From NCBI GenBank assembly GCA_964498785.1, contig CAZCJL010000156.1:1-14255 (forward strand): a stretch of DNA of 14,255 bases. Reading direction: 5' to 3'. Made by a program: the position numbers and the translations under genes. Position 1 is the first letter of the stretch. Each line of letters starts with the position of its first letter. This stretch comes from Mariaggregatimicrobium sp964498785 (lineage in GTDB: Bacteria > Zhuqueibacterota > Zhuqueibacteria > Thermofontimicrobiales > Thiofontviventaceae). The notes beneath the pieces were generated by a model. That model worked only from the letters and a program-made list of their open reading frames with translations, was not told where the DNA came from and ran no database searches. Positions 7,333 to 14,197 of this stretch are shown here, in pieces.

Positions 7333-9228
7333 TTAATATAAAATCCTGAATTTAATAGTATTGGGTATTGTTCGCAAATCGCGAATTAAATCCTGGTGGT
7401 TTCCTTTGCTAATATCAGTAATTACATAGCCGATTTCTTTGTTTGTTTTTAAATATTGTCCTTCGATGTTGATATTGTATTTCCCCAGCACGCTATTAAT
7501 TTGAGCCAGCATTCCGGGAATATTTTTATGAATATGAATCAGCCGATGCACTTTATGCAACTCTGGTAACTGAATGTTCGGAAAATTTACACTAAGAATG
7601 GAATTCCCTGAATTGATGTAATCGATGATTTTTCCAGGTACAAATTCAGCGATATTTCGTTGTGCTTCTACTGTACTGCCACCAATATGCGGTGTTAAAA
7701 TCACATTGGTTAATTTTTGCAGTTCACAAATAAATTTTTCAGAATTGCTTTTGGGTTCATTTTCAAAAACATCGATTGCAGCGCCATATACTTTTTTATT
7801 CTGAAGGTATTTTATCAATGCTTGTAAATCCACAATAAAGCCCCTGCTTAAATTAAGGAATATTACTCCTTTTTTCATCTGCTGGAATTCTTTAGTGCTA
7901 ATCAAATGAAAATTATTACGGTCGCCGCTAACATGAACAGAAACGATATCAACCTTGCGTAGCAACTGTTTCATTGTGTCGCATTTACGAGCGTTTCCCA
8001 GCGGGAGCTTTTCAACAATATCATAATAATAGACGTCCATTCCAATTGCTTCGGCAAGAATTGAAAGTTGTGAACCGATATTCCCATATCCGATGATACC
8101 CAATTTTTTGCCGCGCACCTCGTAATTCCCGGTGCTTGATTTATCCCAAATACCCTGGTGCAGCTTGTTGCTTTTTTCAAATACGCTCCGGATTAACATG
8201 ATAATTTCTCCGATCGCCAATTCCACCACGCTGCGCGTGTTGCTATAAGGAGCATTAAATACTGCAACGCCTTTTTCGGAACATTCTGCAAGATTGATTT
8301 GATCCGTACCAATACAAAAGGCTCCGATTGCCATAAGACGATTTGCATGGCGCAATAATTCGCTGTCAATTTTGGTTTTTGAACGGATTCCAAGTATGGT
8401 CGTATTTTTAATTAATTCTTTTAATTCATCTCGGGTAAAGGATTGCTGATACGTTTCAATATTGTATCCTTCAGTTTTAAAAATTTCTTGAGCCCGGGGA
8501 TGAACATTTTCCAGTAGTAAAACGTTAATTCGGTTTTTCGGATAAGAAATAGCCATCGGAAGTTTATTCAAATATAAGAATTCTTCAAAACTTGGCGCCA
8601 CATGATCGGCTTTTTCCAGAATACTATCCCGCTGAACATTTTCGGTGAATGCATAAAATTTGTTCGCAAGCCCTGCTTCTTTGATCTGGTAATCAGTGTA
8701 TCCATCACCAATCACGTAGATATCCCCTTTTAGATGCAGTGATTTTAAAACGTGAACTTTCCCGTTGTGTTGTGCCAGTTCATTATCTTCATCAAAACCA
8801 ATGATGTTATTATTTACATCAAATTTAAAGGTGTTGGCAAAAAGATTTTCTTCGGCAATATGATATTGGCAAACAATGGGATAAATAAATTCTCGAAATC
8901 CCCCGGATACAATGTAAATCGAATCAGAATATCGTTTGAAAAATTCCTTATTTCGTTTAATCGAAATGGAAACTTTTCTTTTCAATCGATTAATTAAAAT
9001 TTGCAAATGATCGCGGTGAGACTGTATTAGCTCAATTCGTTTTTGCAGCGATTTTTGAAAAGAAATATCACCCTCAATTCCCAACTCTGTATAACGCCGG
9101 ATTTGCGCGAGAATTTTGGGTTTATCCGGATTGCTCTTTAACGAAATTTTCGCTAATTCCTCCAGGGCCTCTACCTGTATAAACGTGCTGTCGAAGTCGA
9201 TGATAAAATATTTGTTATTGTTGTTCAT
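7333..9228 (-). CDS. serA: Fused phosphoserine phosphatase/D-3-phosphoglycerate dehydrogenase
   Basis: This 631-residue bifunctional protein carries the third and first steps of serine synthesis. Residues 1 to about 220 are a HAD phosphatase of SerB type: motif I DFDST (11-15, D11 and D13), motif II SGG (108-110), motif III K157, and motif IV GDGYTD (174-179). Residues about 232-550 are a 2-hydroxyacid dehydrogenase: NAD-binding GYGNIG (380-385), catalytic R462 in LSRGF, E491 in NEP and H514 in TPHIGG. Residues about 557-631 form an ACT-like regulatory domain, from HRLIHIHKNIPG, so serine feedback as in E. coli SerA is plausible. The dehydrogenase half is about 400 residues, close to free-standing SerA. 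Both halves keep their catalytic residues. A fused SerB-SerA is, from memory, found in some Bacteroidota and relatives. The ATG at 9228 has no clear Shine-Dalgarno site. The aminotransferase gene follows after 3 bases. Confidence 0.93.
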   Translation of the reverse strand: MNNNNKYFIIDFDSTFIQVEALEELAKISLKSNPDKPKILAQIRRYTELGIEGDISFQKSLQKRIELIQSHRDHLQILINRLKRKVSISIKRNKEFFKRYSDSIYIVSGGFREFIYPIVCQYHIAEENLFANTFKFDVNNNIIGFDEDNELAQHNGKVHVLKSLHLKGDIYVIGDGYTDYQIKEAGLANKFYAFTENVQRDSILEKADHVAPSFEEFLYLNKLPMAISYPKNRINVLLLENVHPRAQEIFKTEGYNIETYQQSFTRDELKELIKNTTILGIRSKTKIDSELLRHANRLMAIGAFCIGTDQINLAECSEKGVAVFNAPYSNTRSVVELAIGEIIMLIRSVFEKSNKLHQGIWDKSSTGNYEVRGKKLGIIGYGNIGSQLSILAEAIGMDVYYYDIVEKLPLGNARKCDTMKQLLRKVDIVSVHVSGDRNNFHLISTKEFQQMKKGVIFLNLSRGFIVDLQALIKYLQNKKVYGAAIDVFENEPKSNSEKFICELQKLTNVILTPHIGGSTVEAQRNIAEFVPGKIIDYINSGNSILSVNFPNIQLPELHKVHRLIHIHKNIPGMLAQINSVLGKYNINIEGQYLKTNKEIGYVITDISKGNHQDLIRDLRTIPNTIKFRILY

Positions 9229-9301
9229 GTTGAATCGGCAATGCAGTTGTTAAAAAATTATAAATGAATTATGTGAAATGCGGAAAAATACAAATGTTGC
9301 A

Positions 9302-9330
9302 AATATAAGAAATTTTTGAAAACGAGGCAA
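9302..9330 (-). promoter_or_regulatory. Promoter candidate for the serine operon
   Basis: On the minus strand TTGCCT (9330-9325) and TATATT (9307-9302) are spaced by 17 bases, matching sigma-70 consensus at four and five of six positions. Transcription would start near 9295, leaving a leader of about 67 bases before the SerB-SerA start. A lone TATAAT also occurs at 9262-9257 without a matching -35. Confidence 0.4.
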
Positions 9331-9627
9331 GCAAAAAAGAAAAATCATGAGCTATTTTTAAATCTTGTTACATTTTTTTTAATCAGAATATGTGCCTGAG
9401 ATTATTCGGGACTGTATAAAAGTCACAAAAAAAATAAACTGAAAGTTATCGTTTAATAATTCCCTAATTATTGTGCTTGCTTTGGGTGGCTGGTGGTTAA
9501 AAATAACGATACGACTCAGCGATGCGCATTTTTGTAGACGCGTTCGCGGTTTCCCGAAAAATGAAAAAGCAAGCGTTGTTAAGTAGTTACAAAATAAGTT
9601 GTAATACAGCCCCTATTTTCAATTGTC

Positions 9628-9657
9628 CCTGATTTGAGAAATTGACACAAAATCAGG
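9628..9657. other. 8-bp perfect inverted repeat downstream of the lipoprotein gene
   Basis: CCTGATTT at 9628-9635 pairs with AAATCAGG at 9650-9657 across a 14-base loop. A second stem, TTACAA/TTGTAA, lies at 9587-9604. Neither is followed by a T-run on the minus strand, so a factor-independent terminator is not well supported. A 3'-end RNA structure for the lipoprotein transcript is possible. Confidence 0.35.
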
Positions 9658-9718
9658 TTATCTGCAACTAAACATTTAATTAGTAACTTCATAAACCCGA
9701 AAAAAGTAGTGGTATCAT

Positions 9719-10588
9719 TTACCAGGAAAGGGAATCACCCGGAACATTGAGAACAACATTTTGTGCCGGATCAAAGTTGAAAATATTTTCCGGATTTGTT
9801 AGACGTACTATTTTTATGGATTTAATTTTACGTAACGACACAACTTGATCACCGTAACCGTTTGTAGCGGTTTGACTTGACCAGTAGACAATTTTTTTAT
9901 CATCGTCAATAATCGTCCAGCCCAGAAAAATAACAGAGTGCCCGAGACCGCTTTTCCAGGAAATATTGGCAAAATCTCCGGGCCTGGCGTGTTCGGGCGG
10001 AATAACTTTTCCCATCTTGCTGTACTGCACCAGTGCAAAATGGTTTCCGAATCCATCCGCATTCCAGTGTCCCCAAAATTTAATATGATCTTCACGACGG
10101 CCGCCATCAGGTTCTTGCATGCGCAATGCTTCATAACGTTCTTCTGAAAGAGAGGGAGTCGTGTTGGCGTAAAGAAGATTGATTGCTTCAATGAAAGCTG
10201 AAAACGTTGCGCCACTGCAGTAACTGCTATTTCGAGGGATTTCAATCAATGGGCGATTAAAAAGTGTTAAATTGTAATATACAGGCGATTCCGGAGGGTT
10301 TGCTGAAATACCGACAAAGTAACCGCCGCCATCCGGCGCATGCGATTGCACAATATCAATTCCCTGTAAAATGGCAGCATTAATGCCGTTATTAAAATTT
10401 TTAACGTATTTTCCGTAAATTTCAATGTGCCGGATGTGATGAGGAATCGATTGAAGATCAGTGGCGTCCAGCAGCACAAGCCCGGTTTTTATTTCAGGGG
10501 CGGATTGATCTTTTTCTGAATTTTGGCAGGCGACCAAAATAAAAAGAAAAATAATAAAAAGACACGACAGTTTAAAATTATTCGACAT
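9719..10588 (-). CDS. Lipoprotein with NlpC/P60-like cysteine hydrolase signature
   Basis: This is a 289-residue predicted lipoprotein. A charged N-terminus is followed by a hydrophobic run and lipobox LVAC, with lipidated C21. The mature part carries an ordered signature like papain-like NlpC/P60 enzymes: Cys in SSYCSGATF (C124), then ARPGDFANISW (201-211), then His in GLGHSVIFLGW (H217), then a polar third site in YWSSQ (Q239) or TNGYG (N243). NlpC/P60 enzymes usually cut peptidoglycan stem peptides or act as amidases, and the lipid anchor would place this one at the envelope. The N-terminal 60-120 and the 150-185 stretch rich in W, G, H and D are not recognised and suggest extra substrate-binding parts. 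AAGGAAG lies six bases before the ATG. The small Cys protein gene ends 51 bases upstream on the same strand. The call is by motif only; an unnamed conserved hypothetical family is equally fair. Confidence 0.75.
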   Translation of the reverse strand: MSNNFKLSCLFIIFLFILVACQNSEKDQSAPEIKTGLVLLDATDLQSIPHHIRHIEIYGKYVKNFNNGINAAILQGIDIVQSHAPDGGGYFVGISANPPESPVYYNLTLFNRPLIEIPRNSSYCSGATFSAFIEAINLLYANTTPSLSEERYEALRMQEPDGGRREDHIKFWGHWNADGFGNHFALVQYSKMGKVIPPEHARPGDFANISWKSGLGHSVIFLGWTIIDDDKKIVYWSSQTATNGYGDQVVSLRKIKSIKIVRLTNPENIFNFDPAQNVVLNVPGDSLSW

Positions 10589-10639
10589 ACAGAACTTCCT
10601 TAAAAAATTTGATTATTTCGGATAAATATTGTTTGTACT

Positions 10640-10795
10640 TTATAGCAAGCGAATCTGGTGATCTTTTTTGGGTTCCTTTTCTGTCTTTTTTAACGGACAG
10701 TAATGAACTGTAACCTCTGCAGATTGTTTGCAGTCGTACATGCAGTCCTTGCAAAAAGAATTCACTGATTTTAATTCTTTTTCTTGCTGTGGCAT
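10640..10795 (-). CDS. Small four-cysteine protein, putative metal-binding (51 aa)
   Basis: This short reading frame encodes 51 residues beginning MPQQEKELKSV. A cysteine cluster, C15-x2-C18-x3-C22-x10-C33, ends in YCPLKK. It is followed by a lysine-rich tail rich in K, E and D that ends QIRLL. Four closely spaced cysteines in a small charged protein suggest Zn or Fe binding, but no family is recognised. Evidence that it is real: GGAGG lies just before the ATG (three bases, extended by CCGGAGGAAT), an in-frame TAA lies upstream, and the composition is hydrophilic, unlike the hydrophobic AT-rich random frames nearby. It has no signal peptide, so it should be cytoplasmic. It reads into the NlpC-like lipoprotein gene with a 51-base gap, so the two may share a transcript. 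An inverted repeat lies 39 bases upstream. Confidence 0.72.
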   Translation of the reverse strand: MPQQEKELKSVNSFCKDCMYDCKQSAEVTVHYCPLKKTEKEPKKDHQIRLL

Positions 10796-11104
10796 ATTCC
10801 TCCGGATCTGATTTTCCTTTTAAAGATTATTAAATGCTTTATTTACTAAAGCATGAGAGCAAAAGCATCTGTAAATACACTTTATTAAAAAATACCTTGT
10901 ATGTTAATTAAGAATTAAAATTGATAAAATCAATACTTATTTTACAAAATATTTAATAACTCCATGAACCCAATAAAGGATCAGGCTTATTTTTAAATGT
11001 GATATATGAGTATTTTTAGTGTGATTTAATTTTTCCCATATATTGCCGATATTTACTTTGAATTCAGTAAAAACATTATTAAAACATTGATGGAGACTTA
11101 ATAA
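10796..11104. other. 309-bp divergent intergenic region
   Basis: This separates the minus-strand small Cys gene from the plus-strand bactofilin gene, so it should hold two divergent promoters. It is extremely AT-rich and no -35/-10 pair stands out. It contains the ATGCTTT/AAAGCAT inverted repeat (10834-10854) with an extra AAAGCAT at 10862-10868, and TTGAT-AAA-ATCAA at 10921-10933. A plus frame from 10834 of 25 codons has no ribosome binding site and is not called. Confidence 0.55.
10834..10868. promoter_or_regulatory. Inverted repeat plus direct copy, possible operator upstream of the small Cys gene
   Basis: ATGCTTT (10834-10840) and AAAGCAT (10848-10854) are exact 7-base arms around a 7-base spacer. 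A further AAAGCAT stands at 10862-10868, 14 bases on in the same orientation as the second arm. The cluster sits 39-73 bases upstream of the small gene's start, where a repressor or activator site would be expected. Function is inferred from position only. Confidence 0.35.
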
Positions 11105-11704
11105 ATGAAAAAGTATCAGCTTTTTGATAAGAAGAAAGAGGATGAAAAAATAATGATGGGAACGCAGGAATTGGAACAACATGAAAAAGATAGAGCCGCG
11201 AATAAGCAACTGGAAACAGTTATTTTAAATGGAATTCATTTTTCGGGAGATATTAAAGGCGGTCATGACATTTACCTCAATGGTGAATTTGAGGGAACTA
11301 TTGAATTGTCTGCTTTGCTTTACGTAGGTCAAACCGGGAAATTAAGAGGCGAAATAAAGGCAGAAAACATTATTATTGAAGGTGATGTTGAAGGTACGTT
11401 AAAAGCAGATGAAAAGCTGGAAGTCCGTGATGGCGGTAAATGCAACGGAGATATACACGCACCTTCAGTATTGATTTCTGATAAGGCATTTTTCCAGGGA
11501 CAGGTAACAATGACCCGTGATGAAAAAGATGATAGTAACAAAAAAAGAGTGAAAGATACAAAAACCGTATCGTTTCAAAAAAGTGAAGACACGGAAGAAC
11601 CGGTAATCACTGTTGTTGATAACGCAGATACGGTCAAAAAAGATGCGGTCAAAAAGAACATGGCAGAAAGCGAAGAAGTGAAAAGTTCATCTAAAGACGA
11701 TTGA
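11105..11704 (+). CDS. Bactofilin-family cytoskeletal protein
   Basis: This is a 199-residue protein with a bactofilin (DUF583) core at about 37-136. The core is a run of short beta-helix turns marked by recurring G and hydrophobic positions, as in LNGIHFSGDI, LNGEFEGTI, GKLRGEIKA, IEGDVEGTL and CNGDIHAPS. Bactofilins self-assemble without nucleotides into membrane-associated filaments and often help place cell-wall enzymes or polar structures. The N-terminus (1-36) and the tail (137-199) are charged and probably disordered; the tail contains a near-exact tandem repeat DTVKKDAVKK. GGAG lies nine bases before the ATG at 11105. An alternative ATG pair at codons 17-18 also has a purine-rich lead, giving about 183 residues. 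It is monocistronic, converging on the PP2C gene. No M23 peptidase is adjacent, as is common for other bactofilin loci, though the NlpC-like lipoprotein lies across the divergent promoter. Confidence 0.9.
   Translation: MKKYQLFDKKKEDEKIMMGTQELEQHEKDRAANKQLETVILNGIHFSGDIKGGHDIYLNGEFEGTIELSALLYVGQTGKLRGEIKAENIIIEGDVEGTLKADEKLEVRDGGKCNGDIHAPSVLISDKAFFQGQVTMTRDEKDDSNKKRVKDTKTVSFQKSEDTEEPVITVVDNADTVKKDAVKKNMAESEEVKSSSKDD
11627..11656 (+). repeat. 15-bp tandem duplication in the bactofilin tail
   Basis: Two 15-base units, 11627-11641 and 11642-11656, differ at only two positions and encode DTVKK then DAVKK. This looks like a recent in-frame slippage or duplication in the unstructured C-terminal tail. 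Confidence 0.6.
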
Positions 11705-11776
11705 TTATTTTTTGCCGAGTGTTAAACTTTTGGGTTATTTAAAGCGAGATTGATGTTTGTACAAAATTTGCAGAAC

Positions 11777-11796
11777 AAAAAATATCGCGGCTCGAT
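11777..11796 (-). terminator. Weak terminator candidate after the PP2C gene
   Basis: On the minus strand a 4-bp stem ATCG/CGAT with loop AGCCG is followed by A and six T. It lies 36 bases past the phosphatase stop in the 127-base convergent gap. The stem is short, so the call is tentative; nothing better is visible for the bactofilin side. Confidence 0.3.
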
Positions 11797-11831
11797 TTTG
11801 CGTTTAGCTGTGTAAATCGGGCCGGTAAAGC

Positions 11832-14066
11832 TTATCCCATCACTCGTAATACAATTAACGTCATGTCGTCGTATTGACTGCGCCCGGTTGTGAATTGTTG
11901 AACATTTTCGTAAATTTGATTTCGCAATTCTTCAGCAGAGCTTGTTGTTGTATTATGAATAATGTCTATTAAATGTTGTTCGCCAAATTCGTCGTTTTTT
12001 AAATTGATTGCTTCTGTAATTCCGTCTGTATAAAAAACAAGAACATCGCCAGGGTCTAAATAAATTCGTGTGTCAGAATATTTGGTGTTTTTAATTATAC
12101 CGATGATTAAATTGCTTTCTTTTAACAACATTATTTCACCTGTATTTTTCCTCAGAATGGGAAAATTATGACCAGCATTGGCGTAAGTGAAGGTAAGAGC
12201 ATCGTTGTCGAGAATGCCGTAAAAAAAAGTAGCAAATTTTTCAGATGATGTGGTTGAAGTGATTTGATTGTTAATACGTACCATCACTTCGGCCGGAGAA
12301 TTGCTGAAAGTTGCCGTTGCCCGAAACGTTGCTTGAAGATTTGACATCAAAATTGCACCCGGAATCCCCTTGCCGGATATATCCCCAATTGCGATACCAA
12401 CGAGTCGGCTTTCTATTTCAATAAAATCATAGTAATCGCCGCCAACTTCTTTTGAGGATAGATTGATCGCAGAAATCTCAAAGTTTCTTCCCTGTGGAAT
12501 ATAATGTGGCAGCAACATCCGCTGGATTTCACTCGAGACTGATATTTCTTCATCGATGCGCTGCTTTTCCAGTTTTTCTTTATACAATTCAATATTTTCC
12601 AATGCAATTGACATTTGATCGGCCAGTAGCTTAAACATTGTTATGTCTTCAGTTGTAAATTTTGAGCGAGATAATTTCTTGCCGATGCATAAAATCCCGC
12701 TTAATTCTCCGTGGTGTTTTAGCGGAATGAAAATGGAAGCCTCTAATTTTTTCAACGTGGAAAGTTCATTCGGATCAGTAATGCGCGAAAAAACATCGTT
12801 GATTTTTACGGGGTCGTCAATGTTATTCATCTCAGAAATGAATTGACTATTCCCATGAATTTTGAGGTGCTGAATTTCATTATCTCCGTTACAATCCAAA
12901 ATCAGCCTGTTTTGTTTGTCTTTTAATAGAATTTTAACATTATCTAATTGCAATTCTTCGGACAGCGTGTTAACAATTTTGTTTTTAAGTGCATCAATTT
13001 CAATAAGATGCAGGATTTCATGACTCAGGGTTCTTAAAATATCTCTTGATTTGGTTTTGCCATCAATGAATAGCTTTTCGATGGTTTCTTCAATTGAACT
13101 GAGAATGGGTTGAAAAAAAATCATCGCCAAAATTAGAAATAAAATTTCCACTACCGGAAGATCAATTCCAAAAACCACAGTGATAAGTCGCTTAGCCTGG
13201 GCGTAAATTAACAAATAGATACCGACTAATAACCCGGAAATCACCGAAAAGATGAGACCTCGCCGAATGATCATGCGGATATCGAGAAATTGATATTTAA
13301 AAATCGCTAATGCGATTGATCCCGGTCCGATAATAAGCGCAAAAACTGTCAATAAATGATTTACCTTTTCAGTCAGGTAAAGAGGGGTTACTTTTGGCAA
13401 TAGAAAAGAAATAGCATATAAACCAACACTAACCCGAATTCCCCAGAGTACAAAACCGATTTGTTTGCGCTGTAGTGGGTTTTTTAATTCGCGGTATCCC
13501 TGATACATGATGAAAATTGCCATAAGTACATAAATCAAATTGATGCATGTAAAAATACCACTGTGAAACTCGTAAAAGGCGCTTAATAAAGAGATTACCA
13601 GGTTGATGATAATAAGCAATGGTTGCAGCAGCGTGGTTATTTGAGATTCTGCAAACCGCATTAAGGACAGAATAGATTCCGGGCTGTGAAATAACAGGAT
13701 GATAATAAAATGAATTGAATGCGGCAAAAAAATCAATAACGGAATTTTGGGATGGGTTTTTATAAATGTATTTTCTTTGGGAAAGATAAATGAGAATAAA
13801 AGCAACTGAGGGAAGAAAAATTCCCAGACAAGATAGATTCTATTAAGAATTGAAAAATCGATTTCGGAAACGGGTGAAACGTTTTTGAGGAGTAATCCGA
13901 ATGCTCCCATAATCGGCGCCAGAGCTGCCAGAAACATCATAATTCCGGTAACACGGTTAATTCTGCGGCCAGGATTTTCCCGAAAGATTAGCACACCAAG
14001 CAGCAAAATAAGAATACCGATCGTTAGATAAATGACTGCTGTTATTTCGATAAATTTAGGAAACAT
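11832..14066 (-). CDS. Membrane GAF-PP2C/SpoIIE (RsbU-type) serine phosphatase
   Basis: This is a membrane-bound signalling phosphatase of 744 residues from the ATG at 14066. About ten hydrophobic segments fill residues 8-320, resembling the 7TM-type sensor halves of some histidine kinases. A GAF-like domain follows (about 340-490), then a short helix with SSEIQRMLLP, the usual lead into RsbU phosphatases, and a SpoIIE/PP2C domain (about 505-743). Metal-binding acids are present: D544/D547 in VGGDYYDF, D562 in IGDISGKGIPGA, D681 in YTDGITEA, and D733/D734 in YDDMT. Such enzymes typically dephosphorylate an STAS anti-sigma antagonist in response to a membrane or ligand signal. No STAS or anti-sigma kinase gene is in view. 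A TTG seven codons upstream (14087) would extend it to 751 residues but has no ribosome site; GGCGA before the ATG is weak but better. Convergent with bactofilin. Confidence 0.9.
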   Translation of the reverse strand: MFPKFIEITAVIYLTIGILILLLGVLIFRENPGRRINRVTGIMMFLAALAPIMGAFGLLLKNVSPVSEIDFSILNRIYLVWEFFFPQLLLFSFIFPKENTFIKTHPKIPLLIFLPHSIHFIIILLFHSPESILSLMRFAESQITTLLQPLLIIINLVISLLSAFYEFHSGIFTCINLIYVLMAIFIMYQGYRELKNPLQRKQIGFVLWGIRVSVGLYAISFLLPKVTPLYLTEKVNHLLTVFALIIGPGSIALAIFKYQFLDIRMIIRRGLIFSVISGLLVGIYLLIYAQAKRLITVVFGIDLPVVEILFLILAMIFFQPILSSIEETIEKLFIDGKTKSRDILRTLSHEILHLIEIDALKNKIVNTLSEELQLDNVKILLKDKQNRLILDCNGDNEIQHLKIHGNSQFISEMNNIDDPVKINDVFSRITDPNELSTLKKLEASIFIPLKHHGELSGILCIGKKLSRSKFTTEDITMFKLLADQMSIALENIELYKEKLEKQRIDEEISVSSEIQRMLLPHYIPQGRNFEISAINLSSKEVGGDYYDFIEIESRLVGIAIGDISGKGIPGAILMSNLQATFRATATFSNSPAEVMVRINNQITSTTSSEKFATFFYGILDNDALTFTYANAGHNFPILRKNTGEIMLLKESNLIIGIIKNTKYSDTRIYLDPGDVLVFYTDGITEAINLKNDEFGEQHLIDIIHNTTTSSAEELRNQIYENVQQFTTGRSQYDDMTLIVLRVMG

Positions 14067-14139
14067 ATTTTCGCCGGTTGATATCAAAGATGGGTAAAGT
14101 TACAGAAAAAAAACAATCAAAGCAAGAGGAAAATATCAA

Positions 14140-14168
14140 ATTATCAACAACTATTCGTTTGAATTCAA
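14140..14168 (-). promoter_or_regulatory. Promoter candidate for the PP2C gene
   Basis: On the minus strand TTGAAT (14168-14163) and GATAAT (14145-14140) are spaced by 17 bases, matching sigma-70 consensus at four and five of six positions. The -35 is part of a perfect palindrome, TTGAATTCAA. Predicted start is near 14133, leaving a leader of about 67 bases to the ATG. Confidence 0.4.
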
Positions 14169-14197
14169 CATATTGACATAATAGAAATTACGGTACG

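Larger units (their letters stand above)
9229..9718. other. 490-bp intergenic region between the lipoprotein and serine genes
   Basis: No convincing gene was found. The longest small frames start at 9522 (plus, 36 codons) and near 9693 (minus, 37 codons); both lack a ribosome binding site. The region is AT-rich, with a short CG-rich patch at about 9518-9556. It holds two imperfectly explained stems: TTACAA/TTGTAA at 9587-9604 and CCTGATTT/AAATCAGG at 9628-9657. It also holds a promoter candidate for the serine genes at 9302-9330. Confidence 0.6.

Noticed and set aside
9522..9632. 36-codon plus frame in the 490-bp gap
   Set aside because: No ribosome binding site and no recognisable composition or motif.
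10834..10911. 25-codon plus frame starting in the inverted repeat
   Set aside because: No ribosome binding site, very AT-rich, and it lies in the expected control region.
10937..11209. Minus-strand 90-residue frame over the bactofilin start
   Set aside because: Very hydrophobic AT-rich random-looking translation that overlaps the supported bactofilin gene, without a ribosome site.
11753..11815. 20-residue plus frame between bactofilin and PP2C genes
   Set aside because: Too short, poor ribosome site, and it overlaps the possible terminator; no feature that sets it apart from chance.
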